Assembly (NCBI GenBank): GCA_036924085.1
Contig: JAVGWX010000004.1
Span: 16,023,454-16,087,453, forward strand
Origin: Ariolimax columbianus
Taxonomy: Eukaryota; Mollusca; Gastropoda; Stylommatophora; Arionidae
DNA length: 64,000 nucleotides
Reading direction: 5' to 3'
Under the pieces are notes generated by a model. That model was not told the DNA's origin and searched no databases. It saw only the letters and a program-made list of their open reading frames with translations. The position numbers were made by a program, and so were the translations under genes. Of the stretch, positions 32,291-43,399 are shown one piece after another (positions within the stretch are counted from its first letter, which is position 1; each line of letters starts with the position of its first letter).

Positions 32291-33315
32291 AAGTGGAGTC
32301 TAGTTTGAAGTGGTTGCTTTTATTGTACAATAAAATATGAATCTTATTTACATGTTTAAATAATGCTTGTTGTTCTACCTAAAAGAGTAACGAAAGTAAT
32401 TTTACTGAAAAAAATACAGTTTGGTGTGTTTAGAAACAGAAACATAGTTTTTGAGATACCAAACTAGAGTTATACACACTGTATAAATATAAGTCTCCGC
32501 GTAATTTGAATGAGTTAGACGGCTCTTTCTGGGTGGTAAAAAAACAAACATTTGTAGCTCAACGTTTCTAAAAATAGAACATACACACATATTCCTGATA
32601 TGCATGGACTAGAGCTTTATGGCATACATACTATGACAATATGATTTATGGATTAAGAAATACGGAGTATATCTTACTGTTGAGGAAACACTGAAGACAT
32701 TTAGTTTTTTTTTAAACAGGTGACAGAGAACCAAACGTAGCTGTACTTACACGCATTGTACTCTAACTAGAATACTTGCCATCTTATATATCTTAAGCTT
32801 CCAAACACACATTTTCAAAATTAATTGGAACATGTAAAGAAAGTGCCATTGATTTAACGAGACAATTATTTACAAAATGTCAATTTTGCCTCAAACTTTA
32901 AACAAAAATGATGTTGTTTCTATCTAAGCATTATTCCTATCTCTAATAATATATGTTAGTGCTAGTATTATATAATCCCACAATTTTAACATTGATGTTA
33001 TTTGTCAACAGTAACAGTACATACCATTATTGCTCTCGGAATTCAGTATTGTACAAATTATTGTTGTCAATGTGCAGTATCTATTTTTCTTAAATTTCGT
33101 TCCATAAAAAGTGCATTTAAAGAATACAAACAATGTGCTGTAAATTCAAATCCTTTTTTTGTAACATTTGAAATGACCACCGCTATAAGATATTACATTA
33201 ACTCCAATTTGATTATATTTGTTTTTAACTCGTTATCTACAAAACAATTAGTAAAAAGAGCTGATCACTAGAGTATTTGTTGATAAGGTCCACTGGGTTG
33301 GTTGCAGGGTTTGAA
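32289..33315. other. AT-rich unique DNA, no gene recognised
   Basis: Nothing beyond short chance ORFs. Confidence 0.45.
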
Positions 33316-33317
33316 CG

Positions 33318-33640
33318 ATAGACACATTAATACCACTGTGTACATATACTACCCCTGTGTACATAGAAACATTACTACCACTGTGTACATACACAGATTA
33401 CTACCACTGTGTACATAGACACATTACTACCACTGTGTATATAGACACATTACTACCACTGTGTACAAAGACACATTACTACCACTGTGTACCTAGACAC
33501 ATTACTACCACTGTGAAAATAGACACATTACTACCACTGTTAACATAGACACATTACTACCACTGTGATCATAGACACATTACTACCACTGTGAACATAT
33601 ACACATTACTACCACTGGGAACATAGACAAGTTACTAACA
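33318..33640. repeat. 26-bp minisatellite, about 12 copies
   Basis: Unit ATTACTACCACTGTGTACAT plus AGACAC, period 26 (starts at 33371, 33397, 33423 and so on). It is interrupted at about 33640 by an interspersed element and resumes as worn units at 33985-34070 (CACTACCACGGTGAATATAG). Confidence 0.93.
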
Positions 33641-33990
33641 CGGTTGTTGTTGTTGTTGTTGTTATTGAATGCCCATAACGAATATAATTACTCTTTTGTG
33701 CGTCCTAAAAAGGACGTTAAGTGGCTAATTGTCGTAGCTTTCCTCACATCACGAGCGTGCTGATGAAGGTTGACCGGGGTCCTTCAGGCGGTTGTTCTAT
33801 CCTTGGCTTTGTCTTCGTGTCGCTCACTACTATGGGGATCACGTCGATCCCTCACCTTGTTAGCCAGACTGTAGTGAAAACAGCCCGTGGAAGCCGAGGT
33901 GAGATTCTTGTCCAGTATATTTTTACTGAGCCTGACTAACATGTCTGATCAGTATGTTTTGCCTGACCAGACGCTAGTCTTCCTTCCCAC
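33636..33990 (-). mobile_element. Interspersed repeat, family F, copy 1, inside the 26-bp array
   Basis: The reverse complement aligns along its length with 54800-55155. The minus-strand order is: GACTAGCGTCTGG; the ATACTGATCAGACATGTTAG region; a GGTGAGGGATCGACGTGATC block; GGACCCCGGTCAACCTT; a hairpin CGTCCTTTTTAGGACG; GGGCATTC; and an (AAC)n tail (GTTGTTGTTGTT at 33643). The array sequence ACTAACACGG or ACTACCACGG stands at both edges and may be the target duplication. The ORF at 33721-33939 is an antisense by-product. Confidence 0.82.
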
Positions 33991-34075
33991 TACCACGGTG
34001 AATATAGAAACATTTCTATCTCGGTGAACTTGGACACATTAATACTTCTGTGCGCATAGACATAAATATTGTCTT
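33985..34075. repeat. Worn continuation of the 26-bp minisatellite
   Basis: CACTACCACGGTGAATATAG followed by more diverged units, the right part of the array split by the family F element. Confidence 0.65.
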
Positions 34076-34122
34076 GTCTTGTAATGTAGCATTGTAAAAG
34101 ACAGACTACGTCTTTGCACGCT

Positions 34123-34430
34123 CATTTTCTTAGATATTAGTAGGTACACTTTAACCACGTCAGTTCTCTAACCATTTTCTTAGAGATTAGTAGGTACACT
34201 TTAACACGTCAGTTCTCTAACCATTGTCTTAGAGATAAGTATGTACACTTTAACCATGTCAGTTCTCTAACCATTTTCTTAGAGATTAGTAGAGACAGTT
34301 TAACCACGTCAGTTCTCTAACCATTTTGTTAGAGATTAGTAGGTACACTTTAACCACGTCAATTCTCTAATCATTTTCTTAGAGATTAGTATGTACAGTT
34401 TAACCACGTCAGTTCTCTAAAATACCTACA
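34123..34430. repeat. 50-bp minisatellite, 6 copies
   Basis: Unit ACCATTTTCTTAGAGATTAG, then TAGGTACACTTTAACCACGT, then CAGTTCTCTA, repeating every 49-50 bp. Copies are over 90% alike by eye. Confidence 0.93.
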
Positions 34431-35375
34431 CACGCACGATTCCTTATACACATTACAACGACAAGTTACTTTCTTATTTCTAGATCGTCTGTAGATCAAT
34501 CACAATCAATCAATAATCAATAAGACTGTTAGAGAACAGCGTGTCTTCATCAATGATGTAAACATTTTATTACTCTAGCTAGCTACTAGAAAAAAGGCAA
34601 TATGGACATCATTACAACGACCAAGATGATAGATATGTGACTGAATCCCATATATATTCGCTTATCCTATAACGTGATCAGTATTATTTATATTCTTTAA
34701 TTTGTTGGCTTCAACCATCGAGACAGTACCTTTGTTTATATCAGGGTATGTTTACCATCTTGATTTTTGAGGACCAGTATGATATTATTTCATGGTATAT
34801 GTGCCATCTTAATGGTATGGTGGCCGATCTGAAATTAGCCCTGGTAAAGGTTCAAATACTTCGGTTTGTAATGTACTAAAATTGGCGTTAGAACATTGAT
34901 ATAATGGAAACTATAACACAGCGTATTTCTCATTAAATGCATAATGCATAAAGGCCATTAGTAAAGATAAATATTACATTTCAAAATAAGACATTGAAGT
35001 GAATGTGTACAAGTATTTGATCAGAACTTCAAAGTTCATGCTCAGCTTATCAATTGTAATTTATAACCGTAACTGTATATTGTAAATCAACACAAATAAC
35101 TTTTTAAAATTCTCAGCGTTGTACAAAGATTTGTTAGCGCAGGTTACTTATGTGAGATAATTGTATTGCGAGCCACAGAAACAATGTTGCAAATATCCCC
35201 GCTATTGTCTCTAATCATTTCATTACGCTAATTGTTGTATTTGTAATCATAATGTGGTTGCTAGTTTATGTAAGTATTCGCTACTATGCCAGTTTACACT
35301 ATTTGCAATGTGAAGGTTTTGAATTGTCTGTTTTTCACATAACCTTGCTCTTATAATTGTAAATTATACATTTCC
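34431..35375. other. AT-rich unique DNA, no gene recognised
   Basis: No motif-bearing ORF, RNA gene or repeat seen. Confidence 0.4.
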
Positions 35376-35379
35376 TTTG

Positions 35380-35532
35380 TTGAGTAATGGTGTCGATGCC
35401 TGCCTGCAGACACAGAGGGCAGCAGATCGAATCCTCGTTACGGCATTTGTTGTTTTTCTGTTGGGGGTGAAATAAAGAAACATAGCAGCTCACAACGTGG
35501 CAACAGCAGTGGCGAAGCGGTCTCTATCTGGA
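35380..35532 (+). mobile_element. tRNA-derived SINE, family B, copy 1
   Basis: Aligns with 58933-59097. It has a degraded A-box region (GGTGTCGATGCCTGCCTGCA), a B box altered to CAGATCGAATCCTC, then the body TTTGTTGTTTTTCTGTTGGG, AAATAAAGAAACATAGC and CAGTGGCGAAGCGGTCTCTA. The damaged boxes suggest an old copy. Confidence 0.8.
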
Positions 35533-36650
35533 AACCCCTCCACTACATCAGCAATAGAAATACAGTCGTATGAAAGTGTATGTGGCAATTTTGCGAACAA
35601 TCTTCATTCTGTCTTCTTCTTGACCGTTTTTTTCACTCCAGCCAAAGTATAGGGACGACATTATAGTTGACCGCTTTAGGAAGCATCCACTTCAGCACTT
35701 TGCGTGCTTTCGCATTGGTGGTTTCTGTTCTAATTTATTTTACACAATGAGGTCGCTGGTCTCGTATACAAGTTTCGGTATTCACATTTTCCGACCTTCA
35801 TGGATGTTCAATTGTACTATAATTGACCGGAATACAAACTATAATTTTCTAATTTTGGTGTAATTTTCCGCTAGAACTTCAGTAAGAAATGTTAGTCCAT
35901 TTTGGGCCACGTATTTGTTTCTTTTCGGATTACAACAATTCTTAAATAAATAAATGCGAGTAAGATACTTCATCACCACCACCATTACCTTTCACCATGT
36001 ATAGTTGCAGTTGTAAGTAGCAAAGTATTTGCTATATATAGGTCACTAAAGGTCGTGTTATTCTGAACGTTTTCTACATGTTCTCACTCGCTTTCCCACT
36101 ATTCGGTTTTTATTGCAGTCTTCTAGTTGTATCGCCTATTGCAGGACCTATTAAGAATTCGGCCGTTCACTATTAATAGTTAATGTGTCGCCACATCCAC
36201 GTTGCCTTGCTAGTTGCATGTTCACAGAAAATGCTATTGGAGTGAGCCCTAAGGTAAAGTCTACATCCATTGCTATCACTTGTCGGCTTGGCTACGTTTT
36301 AACTGGTCCAATGTAGTTTAGGTCGAGAGAGTGAGGCTGGCAAAAGCGCAAAACTTCCTTACTTAAATCTATTTAATACAAAGTCACAGCCAAAGACATA
36401 CTAACTCAATAGAAATTAAGCCTTCTATCAATGACACACGAAACGTGTGCGCAATGTTGGACTGTGCCAAGATCGACAAACCCGAAAAGATATCGGCACA
36501 ATTGGCCAAAGAGCAGGAACGCTGCAAGTGAGACAAGATGGCACGGAGAGCGTGAAATCATAAAAGCTGTGGGTTGCTACATTTTCTTTTGAATCGGGCA
36601 TGAAAGAGCTGTAAGACGAGTTCACTATTAGGTTTCATATGATTCTTGTT
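35533..36650. other. Unique DNA, no gene recognised
   Basis: A minus-strand ORF of 65 codons near 36428-36625 has no family motif. Nothing else seen. Confidence 0.4.
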
Positions 36651-36654
36651 TAGA

Positions 36655-37008
36655 CGCCGAGCAGCGCATGAGCTGCAGTGGTCAGCGACCCATAGCTGAC
36701 TGCTAGTATCAGGGTCAGCGAACCAGAGCTGCCAAGACCCTTCTACACCTCCACGCGGTGATCCTGGATAACAGGCTGCAGCAGGGCAGACTGGCTAAGG
36801 AGAAGGGATCGAAGAGGGAATGCTAACCCGGTACTCAAAAAATGCTTGCTGAAGTCGGATGTGTTGGACCGAAAGGTGCAAATATCGTAGTCAAGCTGTA
36901 AACTACGACACAACGCATTCCGTTCTTTGGACTACATTCTGCTACCTAAGCCATTTCAGGGTTTGGAAGCAGGAGATTGAGAACAAACGCAGCAGAAGAA
37001 GAAGATAT
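36655..37008 (+). mobile_element. SINE-like family E, full-length copy 2
   Basis: The clearest copy. GCCGAGCAGCGCATGAGCTG is followed by the palindromic module ATCAGGGTCAGCGAACC...CTGCCAAGACCCTT, then ACACCTCCACGCGGTGATCC, GGCAGACTGGCTAAGGAG, the module GCTGAAGTCGGATGTGTTGG, CTGTAAACTACGACACAACG, and the 3' end AACGCAGCAGAAGAAGAAGA. No ORF and no obvious tRNA boxes at the head. Confidence 0.85.
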
Positions 37009-37119
37009 GATTCTTGTTTGGTCCCCCATATGGTATCAGTGACTGGCTCATCACTCTCTATCTCTCATTGAGACATGGGAGGAGCACAACAATAGCAACG
37101 CCTTTGCCCAGAAAATAAC

Positions 37120-38510
37120 TACCTCTGAAATTATCCAGAATAAATGATACTTGTATCCCCTCTGTCATCTTCTCTTTCGCCTTCTATCAGCCAGGGGTGC
37201 ATAGGCCAACAACCAACCCTAGCCAAGCACCTCTGTCCTGTGCAATCTTTTTCACTTGATTCCAGCTTTTTTCTATTTTCTTTACTTCTGCCTCCAGATC
37301 TCGTCTCCATGTATTCCTTGGCCTGCCTATGCCTCTCCTTCCCTGGGGGTTCCATGACAGAGATTGCCTGGTGATACTGGCCTGTGGCTTTCTTAATGTA
37401 TGACTCATCCATCTCCACTTTCTTCCTAAGGTTTCTTGTTCCAATTTACCTTGTCCCGCCCTCTCCCACAGTCTGTCGTTTGTAACTTTGTCAAACCATT
37501 TTATACCACAAATCTTTCTCAGGCTTCTGTTGACAAAACCATGCATTCTCCTGTCATTGCCTTTTGCCATCCATCAGGTTTCTGCTCCATCCAGGGCTAT
37601 ATCATCCGCAAAATCCAGGTCCTCCAGCTGTTTTTTCAAGGTCCAGTGGATTCATTTCTCTCATTTGTTGTTACTGCCATAATCCAGTCCACTTCCAGGA
37701 TGAACAGGAAAGGCGAGAGTAGGCAACCCTGTGGTACCCATGATTTAGTTTTGAATGGCTCTGTGAGTTGTCCTTCGTGTATAACTCTACATTGCATATT
37801 TTCATACGTCTGCCTAATTATTTTTGTGAGCTTTTGAGGTATTCCATAGTGTCTCAGTAGTTTCCAGAGTATATCTCTGTCCAAACTGTCAAAAGCCTTT
37901 TCATAACTAATGAAATTGATGTACAAACTCGAATTCCATTCCTATGATTGCTCCACAAATATCCGCAATGTGGCTATCTGGTCAATGCATGATCTATTCT
38001 GCCTAAAGCCCGCCTTATCTTGTTATCCACTGCCTTTTTCAACCTTTCTAGTATTACTTTATTTAACACTTCCCGGCACTGATAATAAGATTATTCCTCT
38101 ATGGTTTTTGCATTCCTGTAAATCTTCCTTCTTAGGCAATTTCGTCAGGTAGCCCTCTCTCCAATCTTTTGGTGAGCTTTTGTCCTCCAAGATGGCGCCT
38201 TTCAAGTTGTGGAGCATGTTAGTAGTTGTTTCAACATCTACTTTTTTGGCTTCTGGTGGTATCCCATCAGGTCCTGCTGCTTTTCCGTTCCTTAGAAACT
38301 ATATTGCCAATCTTATCCCCTTCTCTGTTGGTGGGTTGTCTGGTGCTGGTCTGTTCAAAAGCTCTTCAAAGTATTCTACCCATCTTGTCTTCTATTCTTC
38401 AAGGTTAGTTATCTTTTCCCCAAGTTTATTTTTGACTGATCTACCTTGTTGTTGATACTTTCCCGATAGTTTCTTAGTAGCCTCATATAGACCTTTCATA
38501 TGAACAGGAA
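37120..38510 (-). mobile_element. Decayed RTE-like non-LTR retrotransposon, RT and C-terminus
   Basis: From high to low coordinates on the minus strand: KTRWVEYFEELLNRPAPDN near 38390; NGKAAGPDGIPPEAKK near 38290; a WREGYLTKLPKK region near 38160; KAGFRQNRSCIDQIATLRI-like sequence near 38000; INFISYEKAFDSLDRDILWK at 37920; QGCLLSPFLFILEVDWIM near 37720. Then comes a damaged DDF box region near 37600, FDKVTNDRLWERAGQGKL near 37480, RKWRWMSHTLRKP, and GRRGIGRPRNTWRRDLEAE. Several frameshifts separate the pieces. The endonuclease part is missing, so the copy is 5'-truncated. Confidence 0.85.
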
Positions 38511-38519
38511 GATGGATAC

Positions 38520-39010
38520 AATATCCAGTATGCGCACTAAAGTTGAGGTGAAACAGGTGCGGAATACTGACAAACAGAACAGAAGAAAGGTTTTTTGGCA
38601 GGTACCTTCAGCAGACTCACGAAGATGACATCGTTCAATGGAAGGCACTGGTGACAAATCTAGGGACGATGGAGGAGGAGCATGACCTGATTAGTGTTGA
38701 GGAGGTCAGACACTCCATAAAGAGAGCCTCGGACAGTGCACCTGGGATCGATGGAATACGATACAACCTGCTGAAGGACTGAGGGGGTGATGAGCTCGCA
38801 AAGATTATATTTTATTTTAACGGGGGTCTTAAGGCAGGCCATGCATCAGAGGAGTAGCTACACAGCTATCTCACCCCTATAGCGAAACCACGCTAAGATG
38901 CTACTGATAAAAGGCTACCATATCTTCACAATACAGAAGGTGTACGGTAAGGTGCTAGAGAGAATAATTGCTAGACAAGTTGCCAGTGAGCTGGTTAACA
39001 TGATCTAAAC
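38520..39010 (+). pseudogene. Non-LTR reverse transcriptase fragment, opposite strand
   Basis: The plus strand reads EEVRHSIKRASDSAPGIDGI at about 38700, then LLKD, a stop, GGDELAKI, a YLTPIAKP motif near 38870, and a KVYGKVLERIIARQV motif near 38940. This is the N-terminal RT block of a Jockey/CR1-type element. It breaks off at 39010 where minus-strand RNase H sequence begins. Confidence 0.72.
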
Positions 39011-39640
39011 TGATCGAGGCTTTTCTGTTTCTGTTTCTAAGAATCGACGTCACTGCACTCCGGGCATACCCATAGGTGCTCAGTCTCTCTCATCAAATGG
39101 CGTAAGGTATGGATGCTGATGGTGGTCCATGTAGCTCGCTGGTTGTACACTCTCCTACTCAGTTTTCTCATGCGCCCCATCCGCTCGAACCTCGTTTAAC
39201 GTCGAAACTTTGCAGTGTGGGGATTGCTGCTTCATCTATTGCGGTGTCCTCATCTAGCAGGCGATCATTGATTGATTTAAAATTTGTCACTTCTATCCAT
39301 CACAAATATGCCCATGATGGGATCTTGTGAAGCCATAATGTCAGCTCTTTCATTGTCCTGAACCGCGGCATGATCAGGACAGTAGATTCATGTCAAAGCC
39401 TGGAGGTTTGATGCCTCAACAGCTGCTATCCACTCGTACCTAAGCCATCCCTTCTGTACTTTTTGAAGTACGGCTTGCACGCCTGCCCCGATGGCTGCCC
39501 TTGTTATAGAAGTCTCAGATATCCATTTCAGTTCTGAGGTCACTGCATCCGTGACCATTCTCATACTGGAGGTTGTTGACATGTATGCCCTACTGCGTTC
39601 AGCAACGACCTCTCCTCTCACTCTAGCTTTTGATTCTGTT
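39010..39640 (-). pseudogene. LINE RNase H domain relic
   Basis: ORF 39388-39621 on the minus strand reads a VTDAVTSELKWISETSITRA and AAIGAGVQAVLQKV region typical of the middle of LINE RNase H. The next frame gives IYCPDHAAVQDNERADIMAS (the CPGH.GV.GNERAD motif, with one conserved Gly lost). A STNPHTAR...RYNQRATG-like C-terminal tail lies near 39150. The tail shows a WVCPECSDVDS end near 39040. Confidence 0.72.
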
Positions 39641-40600
39641 AACAGATAAGGGTTCTGGTAACTCAGTGGGAAATTTGACTGTCCCAGCAGACTCGTTGCA
39701 GCTGTCTGTCAAGTTCATAATGGCTCGATTACTGTATTATGGAGAATTGCCTTCACAGTGATAGTTGGAATTACACAAGGTTGTGTTAGTCGATGTACTC
39801 TTTAGCCTTCTCTTTGCAGCCAATATTCCTGATGATGCACATGTCAGTATTACCAGGATACCTAATGTCAGTTACATAAGGCATGTACAGCTATCCCATC
39901 CGGGACACCTAAAGTCTTACACCAATATGAAGAAGCCATCATCTTGGATCTTCTTTTTTATTGACGCCATTGCTCTTACGATCTTGTTTCTGGTAGGTTG
40001 ACTCACCAAATATATTCTTCCGTGTTAATTTTCCATTCTAAACATGTCCGCTTTCTTTGTGTACACTCTATGGTTCCTGTTTTCACATTAATGTTTATTT
40101 TTTACATGTAGAATGTGGGGTGTTTGCGTTAGATCTCCAGTTACAGCCTGAATTATGACTGGAAATGCTCTTGTCATGTCTTTTGTTATTTATAGGAAGT
40201 GGGTTCTCTTTAATCTCGATTTTTCATTGCGATATTTTCCCTGTTTCCCCTGCTTTTGATTTTACGTCTCAGGTTATACAACAAATGTCTTGACCGGGCT
40301 TTTATATGTTATTTCTACCTTTTGCTTGGCGGCACTCTTGCTCTGTATACATGTTATCTGTACTATCTGCTTAGTTAGTTGTGCCCCTCATTATTAGACC
40401 ATTACCTAGCATTACCTCCGGAGACTTGCATGTTCAAATGAGGCAGTGAGCTATGAAAGTAGGAATGTCTGTTCTTAGCAGGCTCACCCAGACTTACAGA
40501 TAACTGGAATAGAGGGCGGGGAAGGGGAGGTTGGTACTAAATATGGCCTCTTGCTCCTCCAGGTTGGTTGTTGGGCGCATGGCTAACAACGTGGTGACTT
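39641..40600. other. Mixed old repeat sequence, no gene recognised
   Basis: Near 40270-40315 a stretch containing TCTCAGGTTATA...GTCTTGACCGGGCTTTTATAT resembles one unit of the 57-bp minisatellite at 11.9 kb. This suggests that both derive from the same dispersed element. Otherwise nothing is recognisable. Confidence 0.4.
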
Positions 40601-40932
40601 AATACAGGTTTATAAGATGATCGGAGGAATGGATAAATTAGACTATAACAAGTGTTTTAAAATACAGCCACCCTCAATAACAAGAGGGCATAGCTACAAG
40701 CTGACTAAAGAGAGGTCCAGATTATATATTAGGAAATATTTTTTTAGTCAGAGCGTGGTGTCTGCTTGGAATGCATTGCCAGGGGAGGTAGTGGAGGCAG
40801 GGACAGTTAATGCATTTAATAATAAACTGGATGTCCATAGCTTTTAGAGCAAGGTGATGTAAATGTAACTGGTTGTATACAGACTCTGCAGGGTCTTCTA
40901 AACCAGTATAAAGACGTTAAGTTAAGTTAACT
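40600..40932 (+). mobile_element. CR1-like LINE 3' end, copy 1
   Basis: The plus strand reads VYKMIGGMDKLDYNKCFKIQ, then SYKLTKERSRLYIRKYFFSQ, then SVVSAWNALPGEVVEAGTVN and FNNKLD. This is the standard end of CR1-type pol proteins. The 3' UTR ends AAACCAGTATAAAGACGTTA and an AAGTTAAGTTAA tail. The same ending occurs at 49640-49672. Confidence 0.85.
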
Positions 40933-41059
40933 CTACACCAGCATAAGAAAAACAATCGTTATTGACAGTTCTACAGGAAACACGTGCCATAGATTGCCGA
41001 CGGCCTTGAGACAGTGTCCTTCTGTCAGCATGAAAAGCCTGAGTCAAAGCCATAAGGAA

Positions 41060-43350
41060 GCTCGCGTATGGATATTAAGCACAACATACCTGAAAGCGAA
41101 GATTGAAGTGTGGTTTTAAAATGTGAGAGCTATGCTCGAGAGAAAAAAAAACCTAGCATTCAATATACTTACTTGAAAATCCCAAAATGGAAGAGTTGAA
41201 AGCCAGATTGATCAATTTATGATCAATACAAATGGCAAAAATCCTTGCTAGACTGTACGTTGACAAATGAGTGGATGTGTGCGGTGACTACCATCACATA
41301 ATAGCGCAGATGCGGATGAAGCTAAGAAAAGTGCATTTGGAAAATTGGTATAAAACAACACGGTTTAATATTGGCTACTTGAAAGAAGAGAAAAATGGGG
41401 CATCATTCTCAGCCGATTTCAGGAAAAGTCTAACAAAACCCGTATATACACAAGAATGACCCACGTTCCAAAAGAAATAGAACAAGAATAAGGATACATA
41501 TGGAACAGTAAGCAACAGTGTATTGGGAACCAACCAAAGACAACATAAAGAATGGATAAGCAACCAAACAATAGAATACAACATGAAACGGAAAGCAAGG
41601 ACACATGTCATAAAATGCCTATAAATAGAAAGGCAAAAAGACGAAGTAAGAAAATAGAATGCAGCGTTAAATAGATTGTAGTTTTATTTTTTAAAGAAAA
41701 AAGTAAGTTCTTAGATCTAGCAGAAAAATCTGAAATGGCTGACAGAATACATGATCAGCATTTATTATACAAACATGAAGGCGTCAGTAGAAGACATTAA
41801 AGTAGTTTACTTATAAATGACAATAACGGTAAACTTCAAACTACAGAGCATGAACAAGACCAGATATAGATCACAATTTTTTTTCAAGAGTGTTTTAAAC
41901 AGATAAAACCCAGAACATGCCCCTGTAACACAACCAGCTATTGCAATAAATCACCAACTAAACAAGAGATTGTAAAAGCTGTCAGTCTACTGAAAAAATA
42001 CAGCGCAAGGGAAGGATAAATTACCAGCAGAAATCTTCAAGATAGATCAAACAAGACTTCTAACACATTAAAACCACTGTTTGCAGATACATTCGTACGA
42101 AAAGAATGATTCATGGACTGTACACTAGGAGAAAGAGTCAGAATTCCCAAGAAAGAAGAGATATCTGACGGTAACACTTGGAGAGACGTTACACTACTCA
42201 AATTCCAGGAATAATGTTTATTTAAAATATCATATTGAGAATTCTAAAATTCTAGAATAATGTAGTGGATGGCAAAGAGACAAATACATCAACTTTGTAG
42301 ATTTGGAAAGAATTTTGACAGTGTACACATAGCCAGCTTATGGAAGATAATAGAACATTTTTGCATACCACAGAAGATAGTTAGCAGCATAGCTGTATTC
42401 TATACAAATTATTCGTCAGCATGAAAAACTGCAACAGAACATTCACAGTAAAGTCTGGCATAATACATGTATGCGTGATACCATCCTTGCTATTCAACCT
42501 TACAATTAACTGGATACTGAAGAACACTTGAGAAAGACAAGAGAGTTGTAAGGTGTACACCAATCACGAAGTTAGAAGACCAAGATTTTGCAGATGATAT
42601 GGACCTCCTGGCTCACAAATATGAGCATATACAGTTTAAGAGCATCAGGTTAAGGAAAGAAGCAAAACAAGCAGGGCTGAACATTAACAGGATGAACACT
42701 ACAAGTATGACAATCGTGCAAACCAACAACCAATGGCTTTAGGGAACTAAATGTTGGAGAATATAGAAGTTGACTTATCTAAGAAGTGTGGTAGCTCTCA
42801 AGGAGGGACTCAAGAAGACTTCAAATCCCGCTTAAATAAAGACAGGACTGTCTTTGTGATGATGAAACCAATTTGGATATCTAGTATATGTAGTAGGAAA
42901 ACTAGGCTATATAACAGTAGTGTCTTACCGGTACTCCTATTAGGTTCGGAATGCCGGATGATGACAACGAGGGATTTTCAGAGATTGTAAACGTTCCACT
43001 ACACATGCCTTCACATAATTATTAAGAGTGTTTTGGTCAGGCAAATTATTAAGTAACAAACTCTTCCAGGATACAAAGAAAAAAGATATGGATAGCATTA
43101 TAAGAGAGAGAAGATGGAGATGGCTGGAGCGTGTCATGAAAATGAGCTTGGATCTGCCACCAAAAACAGCCTATATGTGGACACTGGAGGGTAAAAGAAT
43201 AACATGTAGACGAAGAACTACTTGAAGGATGAGCTGAACTGCGCCATCTCTGATAGGGGGCACTACGTGAAAGGTTGTCAAATACAGAAAGGCTCGGGCA
43301 TTCTTTGTGGAAGCATCATGGGCCACAGGGCATAACGAGAATTAAATTTG
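41060..43350 (+). mobile_element. Decayed RTE-like retrotransposon, endonuclease to C-terminus
   Basis: An endonuclease start (VWF-NVRAMLERKK-like) is near 41110 and QIDQFMINTNGKNP is near 41210. DYHHIIAQMRMKLRKVHLEN (the endonuclease SDHH region) is at 41290. The RT N-terminal SLLKKYS...LPAEIFK-like block is at about 41990-42040. INFVDLERI is near 42290, then KLEDQDFADDMDLLAHK at 42580 (intact ADD), and a C-terminal RERRWRWLERVMKM and WTLEGKRITCRRRTT at 43110-43220. The central endonuclease is shortened. Frameshifts and stops are frequent, so it is inactive. Confidence 0.78.
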
Positions 43351-43399
43351 TCGTGTCACGTTACTGAACCATTTGTTTTGATGCCTCTTGATTAAGCTA

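Noticed and set aside
33721..33939. 72-codon ORF
   Set aside because: It lies antisense in the family F element, which has no coding sequence in its other copy.
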